From Fomes fomentarius (taxonomy: Eukaryota > Basidiomycota > Agaricomycetes > Polyporales > Polyporaceae), in NCBI GenBank assembly GCA_022606135.1, contig JABYQN010000006.1:1302001-1366000 (forward strand): a stretch of DNA of 64,000 nt, written 5' to 3'. A model generated the notes under the pieces. The model searched no databases, was not told the origin of the DNA, and was given only the letters and a program-made list of their open reading frames with translations. How positions within the stretch are numbered: position 1 is the first letter of the stretch; each line of letters begins with the position of its first letter. Of the stretch, positions 1 through 10,537 are shown in pieces. A program made the translations under genes and the position numbers.

Positions 1-2972
1 CCAGACACCAGCAGCCGGGCGGGACGGATGAGTATGCAGTGCAGCCTGCATTGTATTCTTTCTCTGTGCGCTCCGGAGTCCTCGATCTTCTCAGCCCGCG
101 ACCGGCGCCGCCCTGCTCCTACTGCTGCCTGCAGTGTGTGTGTGTAAGTATGATAACTATTTCATAGTATAGCGATCGTGATTGACCTCACGAGCGCTCT
201 ATCTCCACTGCCCATTCCTCAAGTGCTCGAGGGGCCTGGGCGGGGCGCCTTGAGTACTACTATACTAGTATACGCGTCCGCCCATCATGGAGAAGCTATA
301 ATGTCACTGCGGGGCCACGCGCAAAGCATGTGCCGGTCTACATCGAAGCAGTCTGCAGTATGACCCTTGACGCGACGCCGACCACAATGATATCCACAGG
401 ATGGTACCACGGAGCGGATTGAGTTTGACCGTGACGGTGTCGGAACCAGGGATGGCAGGGATCCCTCTCCACACCACTCCGGAGCTTCCTGGCACAATGA
501 TCATCCACCAGGGTGTCTGGATTTCGGGCCCGAAGGGGAGATTGCTGAGAGGCCTTTTTTAAAACTTCTCGTGCGTGCGGAGGATTGCCTGGATGGTACT
601 ACGGAAAACCAGCGTCGCTGGGGTGAAGTTTCAACAACACAAGTAGATATCTATGTGATTACTAGTCATCGTGCACCGCGCTTCGACGGCTTCGAGCCTC
701 CCCAGACAGCTATCGGTGCATGCGCCGCGGAGTGCACCATCGTGGCATCAGCACCCATATAGAACGGTGCGAACCAAACCGTATCGTATCTCACCACCCG
801 AGCCTGGCGTTTATGGGGTTATGGGGAGGCTCCACGCAAACGTTTCCAGTACACTTCGGGACTCCGGGTCGGGCTGGGCGAAGAAATAACGTCAACGCGC
901 GCTCCCAAGGGCCCGAAGCCCATCAAGTATGTAAGTATTACGCTCACCCACATGGGAAGAGAAGAAAGAACCCGGACCCTATTGGTATACGCGTTTAGCT
1001 TCCGCACCGACATTCATATCCGGGTATCGAGAGAGGTCATTGATATGGGGATCCACGGGGCTGCTCGCTTGGCGTACGCGTGGTCGCGGATTTAGGCATC
1101 GACGATCGCCCGATCGTGTATGCTAGCGGGGACTTTGGAGTCGTAACTCGCACCGTGTGGGCCGGTGCGGTCTTGCAGTGACGGAGTGAGTGGATTCTGA
1201 GGCCTGAGGACGGGAGAAACACGATACACGCGACTTGTGCGTAAAGAGCTCCAGATAAGAATAGTGCATGAACACGCGATCGCCGGCGGACTGTCTGGAT
1301 GGTGGATGTGGCTATAAGCTGTTCGAAGCAACTGAGCACCATGAGGGCGTCCGACGTTTGGGGGTTCTCCCTCATGCTAGCAGTTCCACGGAGTGGTGTT
1401 GTTGCCAGCTGTGGTCGTGAGAGAATGGGTCAAACATACTACCGCCTGCATATATGGGGTGGCGACAACATCGTACATATGGGATTGTTGGTACCCGGTA
1501 CCTTGAAGCAGATACAGGACGAACAGAGCCACGAACCCAAACTGCTTGTTGGGTAGACCGCGGTGGTCGCAGAAGAATGGACCTTCGTTGATGCAACGTG
1601 CACAGGGCCGTCCGGGGTCTAAACTTCATCACTACAGTTTCGGGAGAGTGGGAAAGCCAGGCAAAGGAAAATGCTCAACCAGTGGCGACGTATCGCATAC
1701 GTACGCGGCGCTCCTGGGCCCGTAGACGTCGGACTATGCAAACAAGGCGAGGGTGGGTCAGATGCAAGGGCTGAAAGGGTGAGACTGCGCGTGGTAGATG
1801 GCACGTAGACGCCACTGTCGCAGTTGGGAGGCGGGCATGAGGTGTGCTCCGCCGCAATCATGTGCTGGATGCACTGGACATCTACGCCTTTTGTGGATGT
1901 CCCAAAAAGTGCTTGAATACGAATCACGTTCTATTGAGTCTGAGGGAACAACAGCGTTTCGGGTGCGTATCCCCACCCGGTAGGACAAAGCTATCTTTGA
2001 GATGGCAGGTCATGCAGTGTACACGAGGTATAAACGTGCGGTTTTCAGTTGCAGCGAGACGCGGATCAGAAAAACTTGGGATGCGGACGAGTAAAGGTGC
2101 AAAGGTGAGCCTGAAGACAAACACTGGCCCTTAGGATCCACTGCTTGGCCGCGTGGGTATGTTCGAGCGCAGAGCGGACAGAGCCCTAGGGGAGAAGATG
2201 ACTCGCTGGATATCAAAAGTAGTCAGAGGGGAGTACGGTAGCGGTGCATGGCACTAGCAAGAGGCGGTAGCACAGAGAAAAGCAGTGTGGCCGGACGGGG
2301 TATGATAGCCGCTGAGCGGTGAAGATGCCTATGCGGTGGAGTGCAGGCCACAGAAGGTGGCGCAGGGACTCGAAGAAGGCTAGTGCGGGATCGGGGATGC
2401 TTGCATGCAGCCGCGTGTTGTGGAGGAGTGGTTTGGTCTGAATCGAAGGCGACGATTTGTGAGAGCGGGACAAGGAGACGGATCCCAATGCACGGAAGAA
2501 GCTAGTCGGCCAGATTCATGAAGGTGGCGCGCCGGAGTAAGTAGTTGAAGTGTGGCCTGGAGACGCGTACAGCGGCTCGCGCAGTAGTCGAGTGAACGAG
2601 GAGGGTAAGGAGGAGATCAGACGCAGAGAGCAGCGAAGAGTCAGGGCGGATACATGTTTGCGCGGCACTGCTTCCTAACCTGTGCTTGTGATATCGCCCA
2701 AAGAGGAATTTCGCGCACTTGTATGAAGTCATTGGCCGGGAATGCGGGCAAATCCAAAGCGCAGGAGAGAGGCAGCGCAGAGGCTGGGCAGCGGCGTCTC
2801 GGGTGACGGACCACAACAAGGACGGAACAGACAGAGCAGACGCACAAGATTGCAGATCGGTGATGTCGTCATTCACCCTTCACACAATCTCTTCACGCGC
2901 GAAAGTATGGTGGATTGGCACTTGCTGAGTCCTTCTCCGCCCCGCCTATAAAGCCCCCCGCTTTCTGCAGCC
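1..2972. other. Gene-poor stretch, no gene recognised
   Basis: About 3 kb with only short, mutually overlapping open frames on both strands. None shows a familiar domain, a sustained compositional bias, or exon-like segments joined by good splice sites. A short GT run lies near position 135. The last part (about 2880-2972) should hold the promoter and 5' leader of the following plus-strand gene; a TATA-like CTATAAAG sits at about 2945, roughly 30 bp before that ATG. Confidence 0.5.
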
Positions 2973-3755
2973 ATGACCAGCACATCCCCAACATCAACCA
3001 TGCCCACCTACTACGTCCCTAGCCAGCCCTCTCACCACCACCGCCAGAGGACCTACTCTCATGGCCCTACCTACTACCCCACCCAGCCGGCCCAGAACCC
3101 TCAGGTCGTCTACGCCTCCTCCCAATACCCCCAACAATATTCGCCTGGTCACCATACCGTAGCGTACGCTCAGCCAACCGCCCATTATACCACCCGCCAC
3201 ACCACTCCCGCCACCTACCACTACGACTCTGGCCGTCATCGCGCATCCGGACACGGTCGCAGCCACTCTGGCGGTGGTGGCCACACACACCACCCGTCTT
3301 CCGCCCCGCTATACGTGTCCACCTCCCGTCATAGTGCGCCCCATCACCACACGGCAACACATCGGTCTACCACTACGACGCGCCGCTCTCGCTCCCAGTC
3401 CGTGCCTCGAGCCACCTCTCGGGCTGTCCCAGTCCGTACCGTCGACTATGGCTACAACTCTGGCCATCGTCTGCACCGCGTAAGTATCTCACGTATTTCG
3501 CGCAGAGTTCAATCGATCTCACCCGTCTCTCTTCAGCCCGAGTCTGGCAGGTCTCGCGAGACCACCACCCACAACTATTCGAACAGACACCGCGACTCGA
3601 GTCGTTCTCCTCACAGCCACGAGCCTCTGAGCGAACGCATCCGCCGGATGTTTGGCCTCGGAGGCCACTCCTCGCATCGCGATCACAGTGCGGATTCAAT
3701 GGACCGCGGAGGACGTACCGTTGACTGGCGGGGCCGTCCTATTTACCGCGTCTAA
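2973..3755 (+). CDS. His/Tyr/Ser/Arg-rich low-complexity hypothetical protein
   Basis: Open frame of 260 residues starting at the first ATG after a TATA-like box. The N-terminal half is rich in Tyr, Pro, Gln and His (repeated YY, HHH and HTT patches). The C-terminal half is rich in Ser, Arg and His, with an SxRSRS patch and an ERIRRMFGLGGHS segment near the end. There is no signal peptide, membrane segment or known domain. A GTAAGT..TTCAG intron-like stretch at 3480-3536 is 57 nt, a whole number of codons with no stop, so both the spliced (241 aa) and unspliced forms are open. Such composition suggests a disordered, possibly nucleic-acid-associated or phase-separating protein, but this is inference. 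The function is unknown. Confidence 0.6.
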   Translation: MTSTSPTSTMPTYYVPSQPSHHHRQRTYSHGPTYYPTQPAQNPQVVYASSQYPQQYSPGHHTVAYAQPTAHYTTRHTTPATYHYDSGRHRASGHGRSHSGGGGHTHHPSSAPLYVSTSRHSAPHHHTATHRSTTTTRRSRSQSVPRATSRAVPVRTVDYGYNSGHRLHRVSISRISRRVQSISPVSLQPESGRSRETTTHNYSNRHRDSSRSPHSHEPLSERIRRMFGLGGHSSHRDHSADSMDRGGRTVDWRGRPIYRV

Positions 3756-5370
3756 TCTCCTCGTGGTCTCCCGCGACACTACTCTCGCTTGCGCCTGGCG
3801 CGCGACCCGTTCGCCGGTCGAGCGACCTCCTTTGACCTCGGATAAAGGAGCACCACGCGCCTGATTGCCCTGCGCTATCTATTGCTCCTTTATGCTCACC
3901 CTTCACATTCGAACTATTCCGCGGAGACATCCGGCCCGGTCAGTCGATGTCCTTGGTGTGGACCACTTTGCTTCTCGACTTGATGACTGTCCGCTCACCG
4001 TGTGTGTGACGCCACCATCTGTATCAGTGTGGATTGTCTCTGTTCAAGCTTACACTTACGACCGCTCTTACGCTCTTATGATCGACTTGTCGCGGCTCTG
4101 CACTAATAACTTTATGCTCTAGTCTACATGACCGTCACGTATTCGCAACGAACTTGGATAATGGATACTACTTTGATTGATAAGGGCCCAAGCCCGAGAT
4201 GCGACATTGCAGAAGCTGAATCACCTGAACGTACGACCACACACGCGCGCGGTGCGAAGAGGCGAATGACACAAAACAAGTTTCCAGTGTATCATAGTAA
4301 GAGGGTCGGCCGGTGCATACCATAGGTATTATTGTGGACTTCTGGAGCGAGAGGCGGCCACTCGTCTTGCTCGAGCTCCTCACACTTGATATTGACCATT
4401 TTGTGGTAGACAATGCTGGAGTCCTGAATGTAATCGTGACCACGAATTGAGTTGAACAGTCCAATGAGCTTCGGGTTGCGAGGGTGGCTTGAATGGAGAG
4501 GCTTCGCCGCGGTTCGCACTGCAGCTTTCGAGTGTAGCTTCCTGATACCCTACCACTACCACGTACTCAAGGCTCGAGGGACTGAGGGGAAGCTGCGGAA
4601 GTTGACTTGACCGGCAATCAGCGCTAATCAGGGTTTGCTTCTCATCTCGTTGAGGATGCGAACTTCCACGTGGCATGGTGATTTGCGCTGCGGTTAAGTC
4701 GTCGAATGCTTCTTCCCTCTGCTCACGAAGTCAACAGCTCGCTCCTATGAGCATCCAAAGGCACCTCCTACTAGTCTCTAGAAGCCTAGGGCGAAGTTGA
4801 TCTGAGTCCATGTTAATCGAGTCCATATAATGATAGCGGACATGAGTCGTGTACAGCAGCTGCGTCCTTTCAAAATGTGTTGAAGATGCTGGAGTAGAAA
4901 TCAATGGCGACTTGCGGTCAAATGGGCGCAGGTCGAGAACTCATAAGCATACTAAACTCTTCGCTGTCTGCGGGGGGGATATGTCCAGTGGATTTAAGGG
5001 TCTACCAGAATATACATAGGTAGCTAAAGGGAGAGGGCTTAACTCGTGGATGGCTTGTAAGGACTCCGGACGGCGATCGTGGCGAATCTAGCTAGGAAGA
5101 CAAACAATCTAACAGTAGGCAGTAAAAAGCATGGGGAAGAGTAACACGTACGAAAGCGGACAATGATGGCAAATTGTAACGACTTGGCAAGAAGTACAAG
5201 GCGGAGGTAGCATTAGACTCCTAACGGGCAAGCAATTCCTACAGTACTTTGTGTGTAGCATGTATAAGGATATAGAATGAGAAGTACCATGTATAATTAC
5301 TACAGTAGCACGAACCGCATAGCACAAACGGTAGAGAAAGGGAAAGGGAAAGAGTGAAAGCAATCATTAA
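3756..5370. other. Intergenic stretch with one weak gene fragment
   Basis: This 1.6-kb spacer lies between the His-rich gene and the 3' end of the GTPase gene. Apart from the possible minus-strand fragment listed separately at 4124-4519, nothing is supported. A purine-rich GGGAAAGGGAAAG run lies at about 5335-5355. Confidence 0.5.
4124..4519 (-). CDS. Possible partial or eroded hypothetical gene
   Basis: On the minus strand a protein-like frame reads through residues such as LIGLFNSIRGHDYIQDSSI and CEELEQDEWPPLAPEVHNN. It could then be joined by a plausible GT..AG intron (about 4219-4323) to a short last exon ending in TAG at 4124-4126. The composition (acidic, Trp/Pro-containing, no low complexity) looks more coding than its surroundings. 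No ATG start is evident and I recognise no family. It may be the 3' part of a degenerated gene or a chance frame. Confidence 0.22.
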
Positions 5371-8300
5371 TCACTCTGAGGGGGCACGCATCTCTGCCTC
5401 ATTCGTGTAGGCTAGCATGTCCCGCGAAATGGTTTCGGCGCCCTTCCAGAACTCAACTTGCTGGAGGACCTCAGAAACAACCTCGACAACCTCAGCACGA
5501 GCCTTGACTTGCTCCGGATCGTCGCGCACGCCCTCCCACAACACAGCGATGCTGACCTCGACCTAAGTACACGCGGATCCATGAGATTAGATCTCACCAA
5601 GCAAGTGAGTCAATAGCCACGTACCTTTCGCGCAAGTTCCTCGAGAGACGCATGGAGCGCGTCACCAACCGCCTCAGCGGCATCGGACAGGCGGGTCATT
5701 ATGACGTCCGCCGCACCAGTGAAAACAAGGTTCTTGACTTCGGTGATGTAGTCATGGAAGACCGCCTGCAACACACATTCAGCTCCCATGACCCTATGGA
5801 CGAGAAGTGAGTATCGCTGACCTTCTGGCGAGCTACACTACCACGGCCGCGCTCTTCCATCGCGCGCTCGTATCCTTCAGCTAACTGGTTTTGGACGTGG
5901 GGAGCCAGGCAGCGACTGATATCCTTCTGCTGATCACTCATTGCATGGCTGACGGCATCCAGCGTCTTGCGGAGCGCGACATGAGCTTCCTCCAGACACA
6001 GCTCTCCTTGGCCTTTCGCGCGCTCCTTGAGGCCAATCGCCGCCGTAGCCTCAACGTCGTCTAGGAGGTTCTGGACGACCTCCACACTTGCCTTCTCGAA
6101 CGAGGCGAAAAGGTCCGATTCGAAGACCTTGGACCAAGAACTGGCGATCTGCCGAGTAAAGGGGTTAGTGAGCTCGACATTGAGATCCTGGCGCCAGGAT
6201 CCAAGCCGGCGCAGTGCTAATCACGACCATTTAGCGCGACATTGAGACACATCGAGTAATAACGTACTGGCTCTGTATGTGGCCCAGTGCATGCTGGCTG
6301 CGAAGGTGTCCGAAGTTGCCACAGCGGCAGAGGCGGCCTGTAAAGCGGAAGTCAGTGGGAGCGTTTATACTGCATCCAGATGTTCACTAAGTACTCACGT
6401 TGGAGGCACCAACTTGACACTTTTCCTCCAGACCATCCTTGAATCGTTCCTTGAGCTCCTGCACGCAGTCCTCGATGACCTGCCCAAATTCCTAGAGCGT
6501 GATTCCATGACATTGAGCATACGGTACCAAAGAACAAGCGAGAGTGGGACTTGCCTCTAGGAGTCGCGGAGTGACGCCAGCAGGCTTGCCATCCGGACCA
6601 AGTTTGGTCTGCTTGATTGTGTGCAGCCCGGCGAACGGGTCGTCCACATCATCGTCCGCATCCATGTAGCCGGAATCCGAGCTAGCATAGTCCGGGTATA
6701 CGTCAGGTTCCTGCGCCATGTCCGACTCCCATTGCTCCTTCATGGCGAGACGGTCTTCCTCGGTGACGTCGCCAACGCCATGCAAGAACACGCGCACGTT
6801 CTTCGCGAACGTCGTGAGGTGACTCAGGAAGTTACGAGCAGCACGCGAGCGGGAGGAGATGGTGAGCTTATGGCACCATTCCTGAAGGGCGGGGATTCCA
6901 GTGTCGTCGACTTTCGTGAAGCAAGTCGGGTCGCCATCGCCTTTAACTTGACCTATGTGCCCAAGCGTGAACGCCCGGACATAGAAGAAGGTGCAAGAAG
7001 ACGTACCTTTGATACGGACGTAGTCTCGCGCAGAGCAGGTGAAGACAGGGAGATCGATAGCCTCGTAATCTGCATTCATACTCAACCGAGGGCGCACGGC
7101 GACCACAGCTTAAGGTAGATCACGCACCTCTGATGTTTACTGTGGGGTCAAACGCATCAGGGTTTTTGCGCTCCTGTTCCGCGTCTATACACGTAGTCAG
7201 CGCCTCCATACGTATCATCGCAAAGCGCGAAGCCCACCATCCAAGTCCTTGAGACCAGTGCGGAAGTCCTCCTTCAGGACATCTCGCGAAAACTGGTTGC
7301 CATCATGTTAATGCATATACCGCAATACTACTGACACACGCACCTCCGAACGCTTCAGAGAGCAGAACGCGTTCTTCCTCCGCTGCGCATCGTTCTGCTT
7401 CTTCTTGAGCGTCGCAAGCATGTCGACTGCATCCTTCCTCTCCTGCCTGAACGCGGACAGTTGAACACGACCGTCCTTGATAGCTTGCTTGACCTCCTCG
7501 ATTTTCGTCTCCAAACTCTCGACAGTCTCTTCCTCTTCCTCCTCGTCCATCTCTACGTCTTTGTCCTCGCCTTTGTCCTCGTCCTTCTCCGAGCCGGAGT
7601 CAGAGTCGGAGTCAACATCAGATGAGTCCTTGGGCCCGGACTTGTCCATGTCTTCATCGCTGTCAGAGAAGTGGAGTTCGTCCTCGACGGTGAAGTCGTC
7701 TTCGTCATCATCAATAACAAAGTCGTCATTGGTTGTCTCACGCCTCTTCTTCTTCGCAGGCCGCTCCTTGTCACTGCGCTTGTTCTTGCGCTTCCTGCTC
7801 TTGGGTTCGTCGTCTTCCTTCTCGCTCTCGGAGTCGGATGCAGAGTCAGAGTCCGAACCGGATATGTCGGACGCGGGCTTCTTGCCTTTGCTCTTCGCCG
7901 TGAGCGTTGGCTCGAAGTGCTCACCGTTCTCGAGGGCCTGCAGGTGCTCCTGGTGTTCCTTGAGGATTTCACGCGATTGCTTCAGTTGCTCGTTCACGTC
8001 TGGTTAGGGGATGGATCAGTAACGCTCAGTCAAGTATAGACGAGGAAGACGTACCATTCGCCGCAGCTTCTGCTTCACTCTTCTTCTTCTTCCATTCCTC
8101 AGTCTCAGTCTTGCACTCTTCGATCTCGTCTTCGACCGCTTCTAGCGCGGGGTCGTCGTCGAGGTTCAGGGCACGAACGACCTCAGAACATGAGATGTCA
8201 TCACATTTGGTAGCTGCACATGCGATTAGCCATGGAAGAACCGAGTCAGATGGCGCATGAGAATACCCACCAATGAAGGTGATTGCGTTCGCGTCATAGC

Positions 8301-10205
8301 TAGACAATGATATACACATGAGTCTCATCGTGCGTTCTCAATCACCGATGGCACTTACTTCCCGTCTGAATTGAAGACTCGTCAGTACAGGCCAATCAAA
8401 CTAGGAGTTGGAGGAACTTACCCATCATGAGCTGCATCTTGAATGCGTCGCCCATCAAATCTGCGCGAATACTGAGTACCTACAAGCGGTCAAACGCCCT
8501 GCAAGTCAACTCACCCCTAGCAGTCTTGTCGTCCACAGCACGCGTGATGGGCGCGAGAATCCACACACAGTCGCACTTCTTCATGTAATCTTTTGCGATG
8601 TTGTTACGTGCAGCATTCGCGTCTGCCACACCAGGCAAGTCCACGAGGATCGCACCAGTCGACAGTGCACGCGCGTTGCACCACACTCGCACTTGGCGAA
8701 TAAGCGGCCAGTAAGCTGGGCCGTTGTCACGCTCCTTATCCTTCTTGTCCTTGTCCTTCTTCTTGTCCTTCTTGTCGCCGCGCTTCTGATCTTTGGAGTC
8801 GATGTACTTGCTGATATCCTTGGCGAATGTCCTTGATTCGGGCGCCGAAATGTGCTTGGTTGTTCCGAGCAGTTTTGCGATCTCTAAGAAGCCGAACGAT
8901 GCGTCAGTCTTGAAAGCATGCATGGCGCAGGAAACGTACTGGGGTCACGCGCGATGATTTGGTCAATCGTCATGTTCACGAGCTGCTCCTGCGAGATCGA
9001 AGGGTACACCGCGTGTACCTTCGACCAGGCAACACCCGCATCGCTCCGCAGATCGGTGCTCCTCTTGAGGTTGCCTTCTTCGTCGACAAGGTCGTCTAGA
9101 AGCACTGAGAGCTCCTGCCTCCATTCTTCTTCAGACAGGAAAGACACATCGCCATCGATGGTCTTCTTCTTGTGATACCCAATCTCTGTTACTACAGCCG
9201 TACATGCTATGGAACGGTCGTCAGACCATTGCAGACCAGGATCACGGAATCGCACGTACCGCGCATACCACTAGTCGGCACGACATTGTCTGTGTACATG
9301 GAATGAGTCAGTTGCGCCTCATACAGTGCAAACGCAGCATACCGTCGAGAATTGCATTCAAAATGGAGGATTTGCCGGCACCCGTGGCTATGCATAACTC
9401 AGTTTACCTTGCGCATATACGTCAAACGAGGTTGTAACTCACCACCACATACAGCAATCATAGTCGTTGGTGCACCCTGGCCCAACAAGCTGTACGTAAC
9501 GCGATGGATCAGCACTACGCCCCCTCAAAACATAGTTCTCGAGTACGCACTTCTTGATCTCCTCCTGCCAAACATCATGTCGCATCTTGCTGCCCAAGTC
9601 GACCTTCTTGATGCTCGCCTTCAGAGCCCTGACCATACCCAGGCCTTCCTTGAGGGCATCTTCGGGTGCGTACTGTATCTCGTCCGCAGACTGGTATACC
9701 TTGTACAAGTTGGGCAGGCTGAGCGCCGCCATCTCTTTCTTCGGCGCGATGTCACCATCTTGCTTGACCGGCGCTACATTTGGCGCGAACGCGACGGGCT
9801 GCACGTTCACGTAAGAACGCGGTCATACACGCATCAAAACGCGTTAACAGCGACGTTCAGAGTCTAAAAGTCAAACAGATCACTTAAAGCACTCACGAGA
9901 CGCGCTGCGTCAACAGGCTCCGGCTTCACGACAGGCTTCTGCTCGGACTGGGTCTGGGCCGCCTGCCATGAGGCAGACTGCGACAGGGGAGCTATGCGCT
10001 GTTCTTCAGGTTCGGGTTTAATGTAGGGCACATTCTGCGACGACAATGGAAGAGAAAAGGTTAGTAGCCGAACCAGCAACATGCGAGGGGTGTAAAGTTG
10101 GCAGGTAGCATCAGCGGAATTGCCCGTGATTCCCAGCGTTCCAGAGTACAAGACGAACATGTATGGAATACTCACATGTGAGCCCTGGTTCTCCTTAAGG
10201 CTCAT
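5371..10205 (-). CDS. Dynamin-like / SLIP-GC-type P-loop GTPase (22 exons)
   Basis: A hand-joined model of 22 exons gives 3528 coding nt (1175 aa). Exons, 5' to 3' on the minus strand: 10176-10205, 9897-10034, 9551-9798, 9443-9489, 9343-9387, 9260-9289, 8940-9206, 8515-8883, 8422-8460, 8359-8365, 8271-8299, 8055-8213, 7344-7999, 7238-7292, 7128-7184, 7007-7069, 6555-6952, 6399-6491, 6268-6337, 5822-6216, 5625-5765, 5371-5562. The P-loop GATGAGKSS spans residues 154-162, a switch-I-like SGMRACTAVVTEI centres on Thr182, and the G3 box is DLPGVAD at 350-356. Coiled-coil Glu/Lys segments and a long Ser/Asp/Glu linker with basic nuclear-localisation-like KSRKRKNK and KKKRR patches follow (about 430-690), then a helical C-terminal half. 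This order matches the large nuclear GTPase SLIP-GC/NUGGC group of the dynamin superfamily, which is common in basidiomycetes. A nuclear site is inferred from the basic/acidic linker. One intron (6492-6554) has a GC donor. Confidence 0.87.
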
Positions 10206-10537
10206 GGCAAGACCGTGAGACGTGAGTTGGGAGTGAATGTTTCTGTGTCGAGGAATGTGTCGCGTCGCTGTTTCGCGGTGTGAAGAGGTTGTGGTAGAAA
10301 TGGGAGCGCGTCCTCATCTCGAACGCGCCTAGTAATATCGTGAGAACCAGTGAACAAACACAAGTAAATAACGCGTGAGGTCACAGTATTACTGCGTGAC
10401 TCGAAGCGTTATTTTCAACACGAACGTAGCGAATCTGCTTGTCTCCTTGATGGCAAACATAATCACATCATACAACGTCACAAACACAAAACAGGACGAT
10501 CCACAAGAAGACAATTGCCATGAAGATCCGTTGGATA
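10206..10537. other. Intergenic spacer / promoter of the GTPase gene
   Basis: This 332-bp spacer lies between two minus-strand genes. It must hold the terminator region of the upstream disordered-protein gene and the promoter and leader of the GTPase gene. I see no sharp TATA box or other defined site. Confidence 0.4.

Noticed and set aside
2213..2876. Minus-strand frames of 91 and 124 codons
   Set aside because: Irregular composition rich in Cys/Leu/Ser/His, no continuity by splicing, no family resemblance.
7477..8007. 176-codon Ser-rich plus-strand frame
   Set aside because: Exact antisense of the acidic Ser/Asp linker of the GTPase gene; poly-Ser arises from Asp/Glu codons read backwards.
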